Below, one piece after another: positions 49,357 to 64,000 of a stretch of 64,000 nt of DNA; the first letter of the stretch is position 1, and each line of letters starts with the position of its first letter. The DNA lies in NCBI RefSeq assembly GCF_007988825.1, contig NZ_BJUW01000005.1:62001-126000 (forward strand). Reading direction: 5' to 3'. Made by a program: the position numbers and the translations under genes. The notes below the pieces were generated by a model. That model was given only the letters and a program-made list of their open reading frames with translations. It ran no database searches and had not been told where the DNA came from. Source of the DNA: Microbacterium aerolatum. Lineage in GTDB: Bacteria > Actinomycetota > Actinomycetes > Actinomycetales > Microbacteriaceae.

Positions 49357-50166
49357 CTAAATCCGATCGTCGAGAACGGCCGAAAGCCGGGCGTGCAGGT
49401 CGGCTTCCGCAGCGATCAGCATCGGGCGTGCGGATGCCGTGTCGAGCCGTGTCACGACTCCACCCGCTTCGGCCACGAGCAGCGCACCGGCGGCGAAATC
49501 CCACGGCTTCAGTCCCCGCTCGAAGTACCCGTCGAGTCGTCCTGCGGCGACGTAGGCGAGGTCGATCGCTGCCGACCCCATCCGTCGCAGGTCGCGGGCC
49601 AGCGGCATCACCTTCCGTACCGTCGCGAGGTCGCCGTCGTGCGTGGACGGGTCGTATCCGAACCCGGTTCCGAGGAGTGCACCGGCAGGCGTCATCGCGG
49701 CGACGGCGAGGCGCTGCGCACCCAGCCATGCTCCCCCACCGCGCGATGCGGTGAACATCTCGCTCAGCACCGGGGCGTAGACCGCGCCGGCGAGCCCCAC
49801 CCAGGTGTCCGGATCCGCGCTGCCCTGCACGGCCGCGATGCTGACGCTGTATGCCGGGATCCCGTAGGCATAGTTCACGGTTCCGTCGATCGGATCGACG
49901 ACCCAGGTGACCCCGGTGGAGCTGCCCGCCGTGCCGGACTCCTCGCCGAGGAAGCCGTCGCCTGGACGTTCTGCGGCCAGGCGCGTCCGGATCAGGTCTT
50001 CGACATCTTGGTCCGCCTCGGTGACGATATCGGCGAGGGTGCTCTTCGTCGCAGCGAACGACACGCCTTCGGCGCGGCGACGGCGCGCAAGCTCTCCCGC
50101 CTCGAGGGCGATGTCGGCGGCGAGTTCCTTCAGCTGCTCGGCGTCGGCCGCTGATGCCGAGGTCAC
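49357..50166 (-). CDS. Inositol monophosphatase family protein
   Basis: A 269-residue lithium-sensitive phosphatase fold. WVVDPIDGTVNYAYGIPA carries the DPIDGT metal motif, GEESG precedes it, and LKPWDFAAGALLVAEAGG is the C-terminal WD motif. Members act on myo-inositol-1-phosphate, histidinol phosphate or PAP; inositol phosphate is plausible in an actinobacterium (phosphatidylinositol) but not proven. The GTG at 50166 overlaps the stop of the upstream membrane protein (GTGA), so it is coupled. Confidence 0.85.
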   Translation of the reverse strand: MTSASAADAEQLKELAADIALEAGELARRRRAEGVSFAATKSTLADIVTEADQDVEDLIRTRLAAERPGDGFLGEESGTAGSSTGVTWVVDPIDGTVNYAYGIPAYSVSIAAVQGSADPDTWVGLAGAVYAPVLSEMFTASRGGGAWLGAQRLAVAAMTPAGALLGTGFGYDPSTHDGDLATVRKVMPLARDLRRMGSAAIDLAYVAAGRLDGYFERGLKPWDFAAGALLVAEAGGVVTRLDTASARPMLIAAEADLHARLSAVLDDRI

Positions 50167-51314
50167 TGTCGCGGCGCCGGCGGCGGGGGCGGGAAGGCGC
50201 CGGGCGCCGGGCGCGGCGGCGTCTGCGGGGAGGCCGGCTCGTCGGACGGCGAATCGGGCCCGGTGGGCACCGGCGGTACATGCGCTGCCGGCGTCTCGGG
50301 GGCGGCCGGCGCAGCGGGTGCTGCCTGCTCGGCATCCTCGGTAGTGTCGCCTGCGACGCCGTCGGCGGCGGCTGGAGCGCCGGCGGGCGGCACCGGGTAT
50401 CCGTCCGGACCGAGGGGCGCGTCCGGCGACGAGATGAGCCCCGTCTCGGGATGCCGCGCGGCAGCAGCGGCTGGAGTCTCCTGCACGGCTTGCCCCTGCT
50501 GCGGAAGCGCCGGGAACGACGAGGACTGGCCGTAGCCGGACGCCTGCGACGTGGGGACGCCGGTGTAGTAGGCGTTCCAGTCCGGCGACCCGTCCGGCAT
50601 GACCGGCAGCGGCGTCACGCCGTCGGCGTAGGTAGGCCACTGCTGCGCGGCGGGTGCGACCGCGTAGCCCTGCGGTGCGTGTGCGCGCTTCTTCGGGGCG
50701 AACAGGGCGTTCAGCAGCGGGATCAGGGTCGTGCCGACTGCCGTCAGGATCGCGAGCGCGACGACGATGCGCCAGTACAGGTCGCCGTAGGTGAACGTGT
50801 CGGGGAACGTCAGGTAGAACACGAGCATGCCGACCAGCAGCACGAGCATCGAGATCGTGACGTAGAAGATGACCTGTGTGAACGTCGTCACGTAGCGGCG
50901 GGTTGCCGGGATGAACAGGCGCACGTGGAGCAGTGCGAGCTGCAGCACACCGATGATGACCAGCAGCAGGAAGAACCGCCCGACGCCTCCGGTGTACTCG
51001 TACAGCTCGTTCGGCAGCCAGATCTTGATGGCGCCCGCGATCAGCGCGACGATCCATGTGATCATGCTCGCCAGCGCCAGCCAGTCCGGTCGACGCGGCG
51101 CGAGCCCGGCCTCGAGGATCGCGATGCCCGCGAACCCCGCGAGCAGCAGGATCGTGAGGAAGGCGCGGCCGATGATGCCGTTCTGATCGCCGACGAGAAC
51201 CCAGACCACGCAGACCAGGGCGGCCGCGATCAGCGCGCCGATCGCGATCCAGATCGATCCGCGGATCAGCAGCGATGCGTTCGTCTTCGCCCCTGCTTCA
51301 TTGACCTCTGACAT
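50163..51314 (-). CDS. Predicted membrane protein with Pro-rich cytoplasmic tail
   Basis: I do not recognise this family. The 383-residue protein has about six hydrophobic segments in its first 220 residues (IAIGALIAAALVCVVWVLV, FLTILLLAGFAGIAILEAG, MITWIVALIAGAIKIWL and others), then a 160-residue Pro/Ala/Gln-rich tail ending in poly-Pro. Tails of this kind in actinobacteria often bind SH3-like or cell-division partners, but no such motif is clear. It is coupled to the inositol phosphatase-like gene downstream. The ATG at 51314 begins MSEVNEAGAK. Confidence 0.65.
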   Translation of the reverse strand: MSEVNEAGAKTNASLLIRGSIWIAIGALIAAALVCVVWVLVGDQNGIIGRAFLTILLLAGFAGIAILEAGLAPRRPDWLALASMITWIVALIAGAIKIWLPNELYEYTGGVGRFFLLLVIIGVLQLALLHVRLFIPATRRYVTTFTQVIFYVTISMLVLLVGMLVFYLTFPDTFTYGDLYWRIVVALAILTAVGTTLIPLLNALFAPKKRAHAPQGYAVAPAAQQWPTYADGVTPLPVMPDGSPDWNAYYTGVPTSQASGYGQSSSFPALPQQGQAVQETPAAAAARHPETGLISSPDAPLGPDGYPVPPAGAPAAADGVAGDTTEDAEQAAPAAPAAPETPAAHVPPVPTGPDSPSDEPASPQTPPRPAPGAFPPPPPAPRQ

Positions 51315-51397
51315 GGTGTCCCCTCTTCGGCCGTTGATGCTCTCATCCTCGCACGCAGTGGTGGCTTCGCACCGGGGTGCACGGGAATTGTGGGAAG

Positions 51398-52195
51398 TCA
51401 GCGAGCTTTCTTCGCGGATGCCGCGGCGAACGCGGCGACGCGCGCCCTGGCATCCGGGGTGTCGAAGGCGGCGCCGATCGACCGGGCCTCCTCGTCGAGC
51501 TGCTCCGCGAACGTGCGCGAGGGCTGCGAGCGGATGAGCCGCTTAGCCTGGCCGTATGCGCCGGCGGCGCCCGCGAGCCAGAAGCGCGCGATCTCCTCGG
51601 CGCGTGCGCGCACGCGGTCGGCTTCGTCGACGGCTCCCTCACCGCTGACGATCTCGGCGACCAGCCCCCACTCGAGAGCCTCCTCGGCGGTGAGCAGACG
51701 GTCCTGCAGGACGAGCTGCAGCGCGCGGCGGCTGCCGACGGCGTCCGCGAGGTGCGCCGAGACCGACAGGTCGGGGGTGAGCCCGATGTTCGCGTAGAGG
51801 CTGCCGAGCTTGGAACGGCCGCCGACGACGGCGTAGTCGGTGCTGAGCAGGATGCCCAGGCCTCCGCCGGCGGTCGTGCCGTGCGCTGCGGCGACGACGG
51901 GGATCGCGGATTCCGTGAGCGCGCGGATGCCCTCGTTGATCACGCCGGCGAGTTCCGTGAGTGGCCTTCCGTCGGGCATGGTGTTCGCCATATCGAGCAC
52001 GTCCCCACCCGCACAGAACGAGGCGCCGGCTGCATCCAGCATGATGGCCCGCACGTCGTCTCGCGAGGTCGCCTCGGTCGTGGCATCCCGCCATGCATGC
52101 GCAAGATCCGCGCTGAAGGCATTGAGGCGGGTCGGGCGGTTCAGCGTGAGGCGCGCGAGACCTTCATCGACCGAGAACAGGACGGCATCGCTCAT
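51398..52195 (-). CDS. Enoyl-CoA hydratase/isomerase family protein
   Basis: A 265-residue crotonase-fold enzyme: LTLNRPTRLNAFSADLAHAW, FCAGGDVLDMA (oxyanion loop), and AAAHGTTAGGGLGILLSTDYAV. The position of the catalytic glutamates is not clear enough to tell hydratase from isomerase. An AAGGAG site lies 6 nt before the ATG at 52195 and directly abuts the ATG at 52201, so 52195 is chosen. It is monocistronic by appearance. Confidence 0.85.
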   Translation of the reverse strand: MSDAVLFSVDEGLARLTLNRPTRLNAFSADLAHAWRDATTEATSRDDVRAIMLDAAGASFCAGGDVLDMANTMPDGRPLTELAGVINEGIRALTESAIPVVAAAHGTTAGGGLGILLSTDYAVVGGRSKLGSLYANIGLTPDLSVSAHLADAVGSRRALQLVLQDRLLTAEEALEWGLVAEIVSGEGAVDEADRVRARAEEIARFWLAGAAGAYGQAKRLIRSQPSRTFAEQLDEEARSIGAAFDTPDARARVAAFAAASAKKAR

Positions 52196-52245
52196 GGGCA
52201 TCTCCTTCGAAGCGCGGACTTCGCCAGCCTAGCGAGCGGGCGCTG

Positions 52246-52740
52246 TCAGTCCGTGTCCTCTTGTACCCGTGCGACAAAGCGCTCCATGCGGCGGCGGGTT
52301 CCGTCCAGTCGCATGTCCACCTGTCCGGCCGCGCGCACCTCGTTCGGGGCGAGCGGATGCGCGAGCCGCACGTTGTCGTGGCAGGAGAGGTCGGCGCACA
52401 TGTAGGTGCCGACGCTGTCGCCGCGATGCCCCGCGGAGCCTGTCTTGCGCGCTGCGAAGAGCGCGACCTGGTTGCCCGGCTGCATCGTGTGGCAGATGTT
52501 GCACATTCCCGACCGCGAGTGGCCGGGGTCGCTGGCGCGCAGGACGATCCCGATCACGCCTTCCTCCGCCTCGACGAGGATGCATCCGCGCTTGCTGGAG
52601 GCGGGGTCCCTCCAGGCCAGGAAGTCGCGGAAGTCCCAGTCGACGAGGAGGAAGTCGTGCGGCATCTCGATCATCCGCAGCTCGTCCTCGGTGGCGTTGA
52701 CGAACGACGCGCGGACGTCGGACTCGGTGAGCGCTCGCAT
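52246..52740 (-). CDS. FBP/FusB-like EF-G-binding zinc-finger protein
   Basis: A 164-residue protein with the C-terminal treble-clef zinc finger of FBP/FusB family proteins: MCNICHTMQPGNQVALFAAR (Cys-x2-Cys) and CADLSCHDNVR (Cys-x4-Cys-His). FusB in Staphylococcus binds elongation factor G and rescues ribosomes stalled by fusidic acid; actinobacterial FBP homologues are thought to act likewise, but resistance is not established here. The N-terminal 75 residues form the alpha-helical part. It lies 9 nt after the BASS transporter gene. Confidence 0.85.
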   Translation of the reverse strand: MRALTESDVRASFVNATEDELRMIEMPHDFLLVDWDFRDFLAWRDPASSKRGCILVEAEEGVIGIVLRASDPGHSRSGMCNICHTMQPGNQVALFAARKTGSAGHRGDSVGTYMCADLSCHDNVRLAHPLAPNEVRAAGQVDMRLDGTRRRMERFVARVQEDTD

Positions 52741-52749
52741 CGCCCCAGT

Positions 52750-53634
52750 CTATGAAGTCAGAGCACCGGCGGACTCCGGGGCACTGCTCCTGTCGCGGAT
52801 GAGGAACCCGAATCCGAACGCGACGAAGAACATCAGCACTCCGTACACGGCGGCCGGAAGGCTGAGCTCGACCGACCCCAGCACCGTCTGAGCGATCACG
52901 ATGGCGAGGGTGGCGTTGTGGATGCCGATCTCGAACGACGACGCGATGGCCTGGCGTCGCTCGATCTTCAGCATGCGCGGCACGGTGTAACCGACCGCGA
53001 GGCTGATCAGGCAGAACACGATCGTGATCAGCGCGAGACTCGCGAAGTTCTCGACCAGGAGCGCCCAGTTGGATGCCACCGCTCCGGCGATCACGACGAT
53101 GAGGATGACGACACTCGCGATCCGCACCGGGCGGTCCATGCCGTCGGCGAACTTCGGCCAGAGCCAGCGGACGAGCATGCCGATCGCAACCGGCAGCAGG
53201 ACGATCGCGAAGACCTCGAGCGCCTTGGACCACTGCAGCCCGAGCTGATCGTCGAACGGGTTGAAGTACATGATCGCGAAGTTCGTGATCACCGGCAGCG
53301 TGATGACGGCGATGACCGAGTTCACGGCAGTGAGTGAGATGTTCAACGCGATGTCACCGCGGAACAGGTGACTGTAGAGGTTCGCCGTCGTGCCACCGGG
53401 CGACGCGGCGAGCATCATCATGCCCACCGCCAGCACCGGTGGCAGCTGGAACAGGAGCACGAGGCCGAAGCAGATCGCCGGCAGCAGCAGGAGCTGGCAG
53501 GCGAGGGCGACGGCCACGGCTTTGGGCTGTTTCAGCACGCGGGCGAAGTCGGCGAGTGTGAGGCTGAGCCCGAGGCCGAGCATGATGATGCCGAGGGCGA
53601 CGGGTAATCCGATGGTGGTCAACGCTGATCCCAT
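52750..53634 (-). CDS. BASS-family bile acid:sodium symporter-like transporter
   Basis: A 294-residue membrane protein with about nine or ten helices. AASPGGTTANLYSHLFRGDIAL and EIGIHNATLAIVIA are the two Na+-binding motifs of the BASS superfamily. Bacterial members carry sodium-coupled organic acids or sterols; the substrate is unknown. It probably shares a transcript with the FBP gene. Confidence 0.88.
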   Translation of the reverse strand: MGSALTTIGLPVALGIIMLGLGLSLTLADFARVLKQPKAVAVALACQLLLLPAICFGLVLLFQLPPVLAVGMMMLAASPGGTTANLYSHLFRGDIALNISLTAVNSVIAVITLPVITNFAIMYFNPFDDQLGLQWSKALEVFAIVLLPVAIGMLVRWLWPKFADGMDRPVRIASVVILIVVIAGAVASNWALLVENFASLALITIVFCLISLAVGYTVPRMLKIERRQAIASSFEIGIHNATLAIVIAQTVLGSVELSLPAAVYGVLMFFVAFGFGFLIRDRSSAPESAGALTS

Positions 53635-53698
53635 GGACCTCAGTGTGGCGGATGCCGGGCCTCGGTGTCACGCATTCGAGTTGCTCCACCGGCGGAAA

Positions 53699-53729
53699 CG
53701 AATGAGGCCCCGCGTTCGCGGGGCCTCAT
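53699..53729 (-). terminator. Hairpin terminator after tRNA-Tyr
   Basis: AATGAGGCCCCGCG and CGGGGCCTCATT form a 12-bp or longer stem around TTCG, just 3' of the tRNA-Tyr gene on the minus strand. The following minus-strand bases are CGTTTCC. Confidence 0.8.
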
Positions 53730-53736
53730 TCAAGTG

Positions 53737-53822
53737 GTGGTGGCAAGTGAGGGATTCGAACCCCCGAATGCAATGCAGGCTGATTTACAGTCAGCTCCCT
53801 TTGGCCGCTTGGGTAACTTGCC
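53737..53822 (-). tRNA. tRNA-Tyr (GTA), CCA encoded
   Basis: An 86-nt class II tRNA on the minus strand: acceptor GGCAAGT, D arm TACCCAAGCGGCCAAAGGGA, anticodon CTGACTGTAAATCAG with GTA, a long variable arm (CCTGCATTGCATTCG), and T arm GGGTTCGAATCCC. The CCA end is encoded. Confidence 0.93.
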
Positions 53823-53909
53823 AAGTGCACACCCGTCCAGCTTGTACAGCCAACCGGGGGCGCGAGTTTCAATCATACCCGCCGAGCGCAGGTGTAAGAA
53901 ATCGAAACG

Positions 53910-54827
53910 TCAGCTGCCATGCACGCCGCGTTCACCGTTCTCGAGCGACTCCGGAGTGCGCAGCAGACCGCCCTCCGAGCGGCATGTCGCGGCGGCGACG
54001 TCCATGGCCCGGTCGAACAGCCGCTGCCACTGCTCCCCCGTCTCCGGGCGTCCGCCGACCAGCCCCTCCGCGACCCCTGCCAGCGTCGCATCCCCGGCAC
54101 CGACGGTGTCGACGATGGGTCCCGGAAGCTCGGAGATCGGCGCGGCGAAGGTGCCGGCATCCGCCTCGAGGATCGCGCCGTCCTTCCCCGCCGTCGCGAG
54201 CACGGCCTGGGTGCCCGCCCGCCGAAGTCGGGAACGCAGCGCGTCGAGATCTCCGTCGTAGAGCAGCGCGGCATCGTCCGAGCCGACCTTGACGATCGCG
54301 GCATCCGCGACCATCCGCTCGAAGCCGCGCACGAACTCGGCGCGGTCGCTCAGCATGCCGGCTCGCGGGTTCGGGTCGATCGCGACCCTGGCGCCCGCGA
54401 GTGCGTCGATCACGGCATCCACCTCGACAGGATCGTCGAACGGGAAGCAGCTGATCACCGCCAGATCGGCATCGGCGATCGCCTGCCGCGCCTCGTCGCC
54501 GTAGTGGATGCTGCGCCGCTGAGCCGCCTCATTGAAGACGTAGGTGGGCTCGCCGTGCGCGTCGCGCTGGACGATCGCGCGGGAGGAGCCGTGCGGGGCA
54601 GCGCTCGCGACGAGGCCCACGCCGTGATCGGAGAGGTACTCGCGGATGTGCGCTCCGGCTTCGTCGTCGCCGACCATCGCGATCAGCGTGGTCGGGATGC
54701 CGAGACGCCGCAGCCCCACCGCGACGTTCAGCGCCGCACCGCCGACCAGTTCGCGGACGCCGCCGGCGTCGTGGATCTCGTCGATGAGGGCGTCACCGAT
54801 GACGACGGCGCGAGGTGTGTGCGGCAT
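53910..54827 (-). CDS. PfkB-family carbohydrate kinase
   Basis: About 305 residues of ribokinase-like fold: VVIGDALIDEIHDAGG, LVGGAALNVAVGLRRLGIP, and the catalytic base motif DTVGAGDATLAGV. AIDPNPRAGM fits the sugar-binding region of fructokinase/ribokinase types. The ATG at 54827 is taken; CAGAAT ends 6 nt upstream, suggesting a leaderless message, and the alternative GTG lies at 54845. It is divergent from the lipoprotein gene. Confidence 0.85.
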   Translation of the reverse strand: MPHTPRAVVIGDALIDEIHDAGGVRELVGGAALNVAVGLRRLGIPTTLIAMVGDDEAGAHIREYLSDHGVGLVASAAPHGSSRAIVQRDAHGEPTYVFNEAAQRRSIHYGDEARQAIADADLAVISCFPFDDPVEVDAVIDALAGARVAIDPNPRAGMLSDRAEFVRGFERMVADAAIVKVGSDDAALLYDGDLDALRSRLRRAGTQAVLATAGKDGAILEADAGTFAAPISELPGPIVDTVGAGDATLAGVAEGLVGGRPETGEQWQRLFDRAMDVAAATCRSEGGLLRTPESLENGERGVHGS

Positions 54828-54864
54828 CCCCTCATTCTGGCGCACGCCGCGCTACCTTGGCGGC

Positions 54865-55458
54865 ATGAGGACTCATCGCGCGAGCGTCGTCGCCGTCGCA
54901 CTGCTAATCGCGACGGCACTCGCAGGATGCACCGGCAGCCCGTCCGGCGACGCCTCGACGCCCGCGACATCTGCGGCCTCGGAGAGCCCGTCGCCGTCGG
55001 CATCCGAAAGTCCGAAGCCGACCGCGACGCCGACATCGAAGCCGGTCGCGATCCCGGAGGACTGCCGCGCGATCCTGTCGGACGACGTGCTGGCGCAGTT
55101 GGAGGACGTGCCGCTGAACGACCCGGCAGTCGGACCCACCGGCATCCAGCCCGGCGGCTCGCTGCTGTGCATCTGGCGCGATCCCCGCGCCGACACGACC
55201 GCGCTCATCACGACCATCTCGCACATGAATCGCGGCCCCGCCCTCGGCATGCTCAACGTCCTCGCCGACGACGAGGGGTTCACCTGCTTCACCCCCGACG
55301 AGGGCACGCGCTGCGAGAAGACGTGGGAGAACGACGTCTACCCGGTCACCGAAGGGCGGACGCTGTTCTGGCGCGATGGAGTGATGATCGACACGAGCTA
55401 CTCGAACCTGGCGCCGAGCGGCTACACGTCGAGCATCGTCGCGAGCCTGTTCGAATAG
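54865..55458 (+). CDS. Secreted lipoprotein, DUF3558-like size, unknown function
   Basis: A 197-residue lipoprotein. VVAVALLIATALAGC gives a lipobox with Cys22, then a Ser/Pro/Thr linker (residues 25-60) and a globular domain with paired cysteines (PEDCRAIL, LLCIWRD, FTCF, TRCEKTW). I do not recognise the fold with certainty. TACCTT (54853-54858) ends 6 nt before the ATG, so it is probably leaderless. Confidence 0.75.
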   Translation: MRTHRASVVAVALLIATALAGCTGSPSGDASTPATSAASESPSPSASESPKPTATPTSKPVAIPEDCRAILSDDVLAQLEDVPLNDPAVGPTGIQPGGSLLCIWRDPRADTTALITTISHMNRGPALGMLNVLADDEGFTCFTPDEGTRCEKTWENDVYPVTEGRTLFWRDGVMIDTSYSNLAPSGYTSSIVASLFE

Positions 55459-55477
55459 GGGCGCGCGGCGCGCACGC

Positions 55478-55620
55478 GGGAGGTGTCGCTTCTTGCCGCT
55501 CACCCGCGGCCCGAGCGACAACACCGGCCACCTCCCGAGACTCCACGCGCGCCACTCGCTCGGGAGGTGTCGCTTATTGTCGCTCACCCGGGGCCCGAGC
55601 GACAACAACGGCCACCTCCC
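55478..55620. repeat. Palindromic repeat family 2, copies F1 and F2
   Basis: Two 59-bp copies at 55478-55536 and 55562-55620 that differ at only about four or five positions. Each is a hairpin: GGGAGGTGTCGCTTATTGTC-type 5' arm, ACCCGGGGCCC-type loop and a 3' arm ending CCACCTCCC; in F2 the arms pair at 20-21 of 24 positions. They lie between the convergent lipoprotein and rpoC genes. Confidence 0.8.
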
Positions 55621-55640
55621 GACCAGGAGAACTCCGGAAA

Positions 55641-55687
55641 CGATCGAAGGCCCCGCACCTCCGAAGAGGGGCGGGGCCTTCGATCGA
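55641..55687 (-). terminator. Terminator after rpoC
   Basis: An inverted repeat with arms CGATCGAAGGCCCCGC and GCGGGGCCTTCGATCG, a 16-bp stem with a 15-nt loop, immediately 3' of rpoC. It ends the rpoB-rpoC transcript and may also stop readthrough from the lipoprotein gene. Confidence 0.88.
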
Positions 55688-55693
55688 CTCAGA

Positions 55694-59569
<3,876 letters not shown>

Positions 59570-59624
59570 TAGTTCTCCTGTGTCTCAATAAATTTCTGTG
59601 ATCAGACGCTGGGCTGAGCCCGCG

Positions 59625-63125
<3,501 letters not shown>

Positions 63126-63251
63126 GGGAATAACCTCCGTGAGCCCCGCAGGGCTTCTCGATTCCTTTGTCGTCAGGTGGAGTGCGCGCTCACATGCTCA
63201 ACATCTGCCGACCACCATATGAGGGCAGGGAGAAAGGAGGCGCAAGGAACA

Positions 63252-63280
63252 ACTATACGAGGTAATTCGCGACATGGCAA
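63252..63280 (-). promoter_or_regulatory. rpoBC promoter
   Basis: On the minus strand TTGCCA (63280-63275) and TATAGT (63257-63252) are exactly 17 nt apart. Transcription would start near 63245, giving a leader of about 120 nt that contains a small GC hairpin (GCCCTGCGGGGC) before the GGAGGT of rpoB. Confidence 0.8.
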
Positions 63281-63388
63281 GCGCAATCCTTGACCAATTC
63301 CGGATGCTGCGGTAAAAGCCCCCTCCCCGTCCCCAGATTCCGACCCCGAGATTGCAGGGTGAGAGGTTGCGGGCGGGCGGCGGCGAGG

Positions 63389-64000
63389 TCAGGCGATGTT
63401 GAGCTCGTTGCCGGGAATGGATGCCAGCAGGCGCCGGGTGTACGGGTCTCGGGGGTTCGTAAAGATCTCCTCCGAGGATGCCGCCTCCACGAGCGCACCG
63501 TCCTTCATCACGCACACGTAGTCGCTGATCAGCCGCACCACCGCGAGGTCGTGCGAGATGAACAGATAGCTCAGGCCGTACTCGCGCTGCAGGTCGCCCA
63601 GCAGCCGCAGGATCTGGTCCTGCACGAGCACGTCCAGCGCCGAGACCGGCTCGTCGCAGACGATCAGGTCGGGCGAGAGCGCGAGTGCGCGGGCGATCGC
63701 GACACGCTGCCGCTGACCGCCGGAGAGCTCCGACGGGTACCGCCGCAGCATCGACTGCGGCAGCGCGACATCGTCGAGCAGCTGACGGACGCGCTTGCGG
63801 CGGTCGGAGCCGCTCCCCCGCTTGTAGAACTCCAGCGGCTCGGCGATCAGGCGCTCGATCGTGAACATCGGGTTCAGACTCGAGTACGGATCCTGGAAGA
63901 TCGGCTGCACGCGCTGCCGGAAGTCCCTGGTGTCCGCGCGGTTCAGCGACGCGATGTCCTTGCCCTCGTAGCGGATGACGCCCTTCGTGGGCTCGAACAG
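63389..64000 (-). CDS. Oligopeptide/dipeptide ABC transporter ATPase, 3' part
   Basis: The 3' 203 residues of an ABC ATPase whose frame runs off the right edge. IFQDPYSSLNPMFTIERLIAEPL is the Q-loop region typical of DppF/OppF, LSGGQRQRVAIARALALSPDLIVCDEPVSALDV the signature and Walker B, and LFISHDLAVVRLISDYVCVM the H-loop. The C-terminus NPRDPYTRRLLASIPG is typical of the peptide-transporter family. The Walker A is upstream of the window. Confidence 0.9.
   Translation of the reverse strand: MFEPTKGVIRYEGKDIASLNRADTRDFRQRVQPIFQDPYSSLNPMFTIERLIAEPLEFYKRGSGSDRRKRVRQLLDDVALPQSMLRRYPSELSGGQRQRVAIARALALSPDLIVCDEPVSALDVLVQDQILRLLGDLQREYGLSYLFISHDLAVVRLISDYVCVMKDGALVEAASSEEIFTNPRDPYTRRLLASIPGNELNIA

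Overview
The window is chromosomal DNA of a high-GC Gram-positive actinobacterium. Gene order and content (rplM-rpsI-glmM, rpoB-rpoC, an RmlC-RmlD fusion, many ATGA/GTGA start-stop overlaps, few Shine-Dalgarno sites at isolated genes) fit the Microbacteriaceae, most likely Microbacterium or a close relative; that placement is inference from style and content, not a database match. No transposase, integrase, phage gene or CRISPR array was seen.

Positions 1-31400 are one large surface-polysaccharide locus, cut off on the left. It starts with the 3' end of a secreted DUF4082/beta-helix protein, then two divergent Wzz-like co-polymerases: one is coupled to a GNAT-type acyltransferase, the other to a Wzy/O-antigen-ligase-like protein and two glycosyltransferases. 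Facing these is a 12-gene minus-strand operon (22039 down to 7021), nearly all of it joined by 4-bp overlaps. It encodes sugar-nucleotide enzymes (oxidoreductase, epimerase, two DegT/DnrJ aminotransferases, a NeuD/PglD-like acyltransferase), a flippase, a tandem-domain glycosyltransferase and a second GT4. It ends with a four-gene carrier-protein module: an AMP-ligase, a fold-type-III PLP decarboxylase, an acyl carrier protein and an asparagine-synthase-like amidotransferase. This module resembles the exosortase-A-associated set of Gram-negative bacteria and the carrier-bound amino acid chemistry of butirosin biosynthesis, but no exosortase or PEP-CTERM protein is present. Upstream lie a giant secreted protein with five DUF4082 modules and, divergently, the dTDP-rhamnose genes rmlA, rmlB and a fused rmlCD.

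Positions 31900-42700 hold housekeeping genes: glmM-rpsI-rplM, a frameshifted DUF559-type gene bracketed by paired palindromic repeats, an OafA-like acyltransferase, truA, an endonuclease/exonuclease/phosphatase protein, the MetQNI methionine transporter and rraA. From 42870 to 45355 there is a copper-efflux operon (copZ-copA) behind a CsoR-type operator. An FAD oxidase/methyltransferase pair, tRNA-Met and tRNA-Thr, an M23 peptidase, an inositol-phosphatase-like protein, an enoyl-CoA hydratase, an FBP/FusB-like zinc-finger protein, a BASS transporter, tRNA-Tyr, a PfkB kinase and a lipoprotein follow. rpoC and rpoB come next, then the 3' part of an oligopeptide ABC transporter ATPase running off the right edge.

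Two families of roughly 55-60 bp palindromic intergenic repeats, each found as tandem pairs, are the clearest non-genic structures. A GGATGCC/GGCATCC word is also conspicuously frequent across the window.
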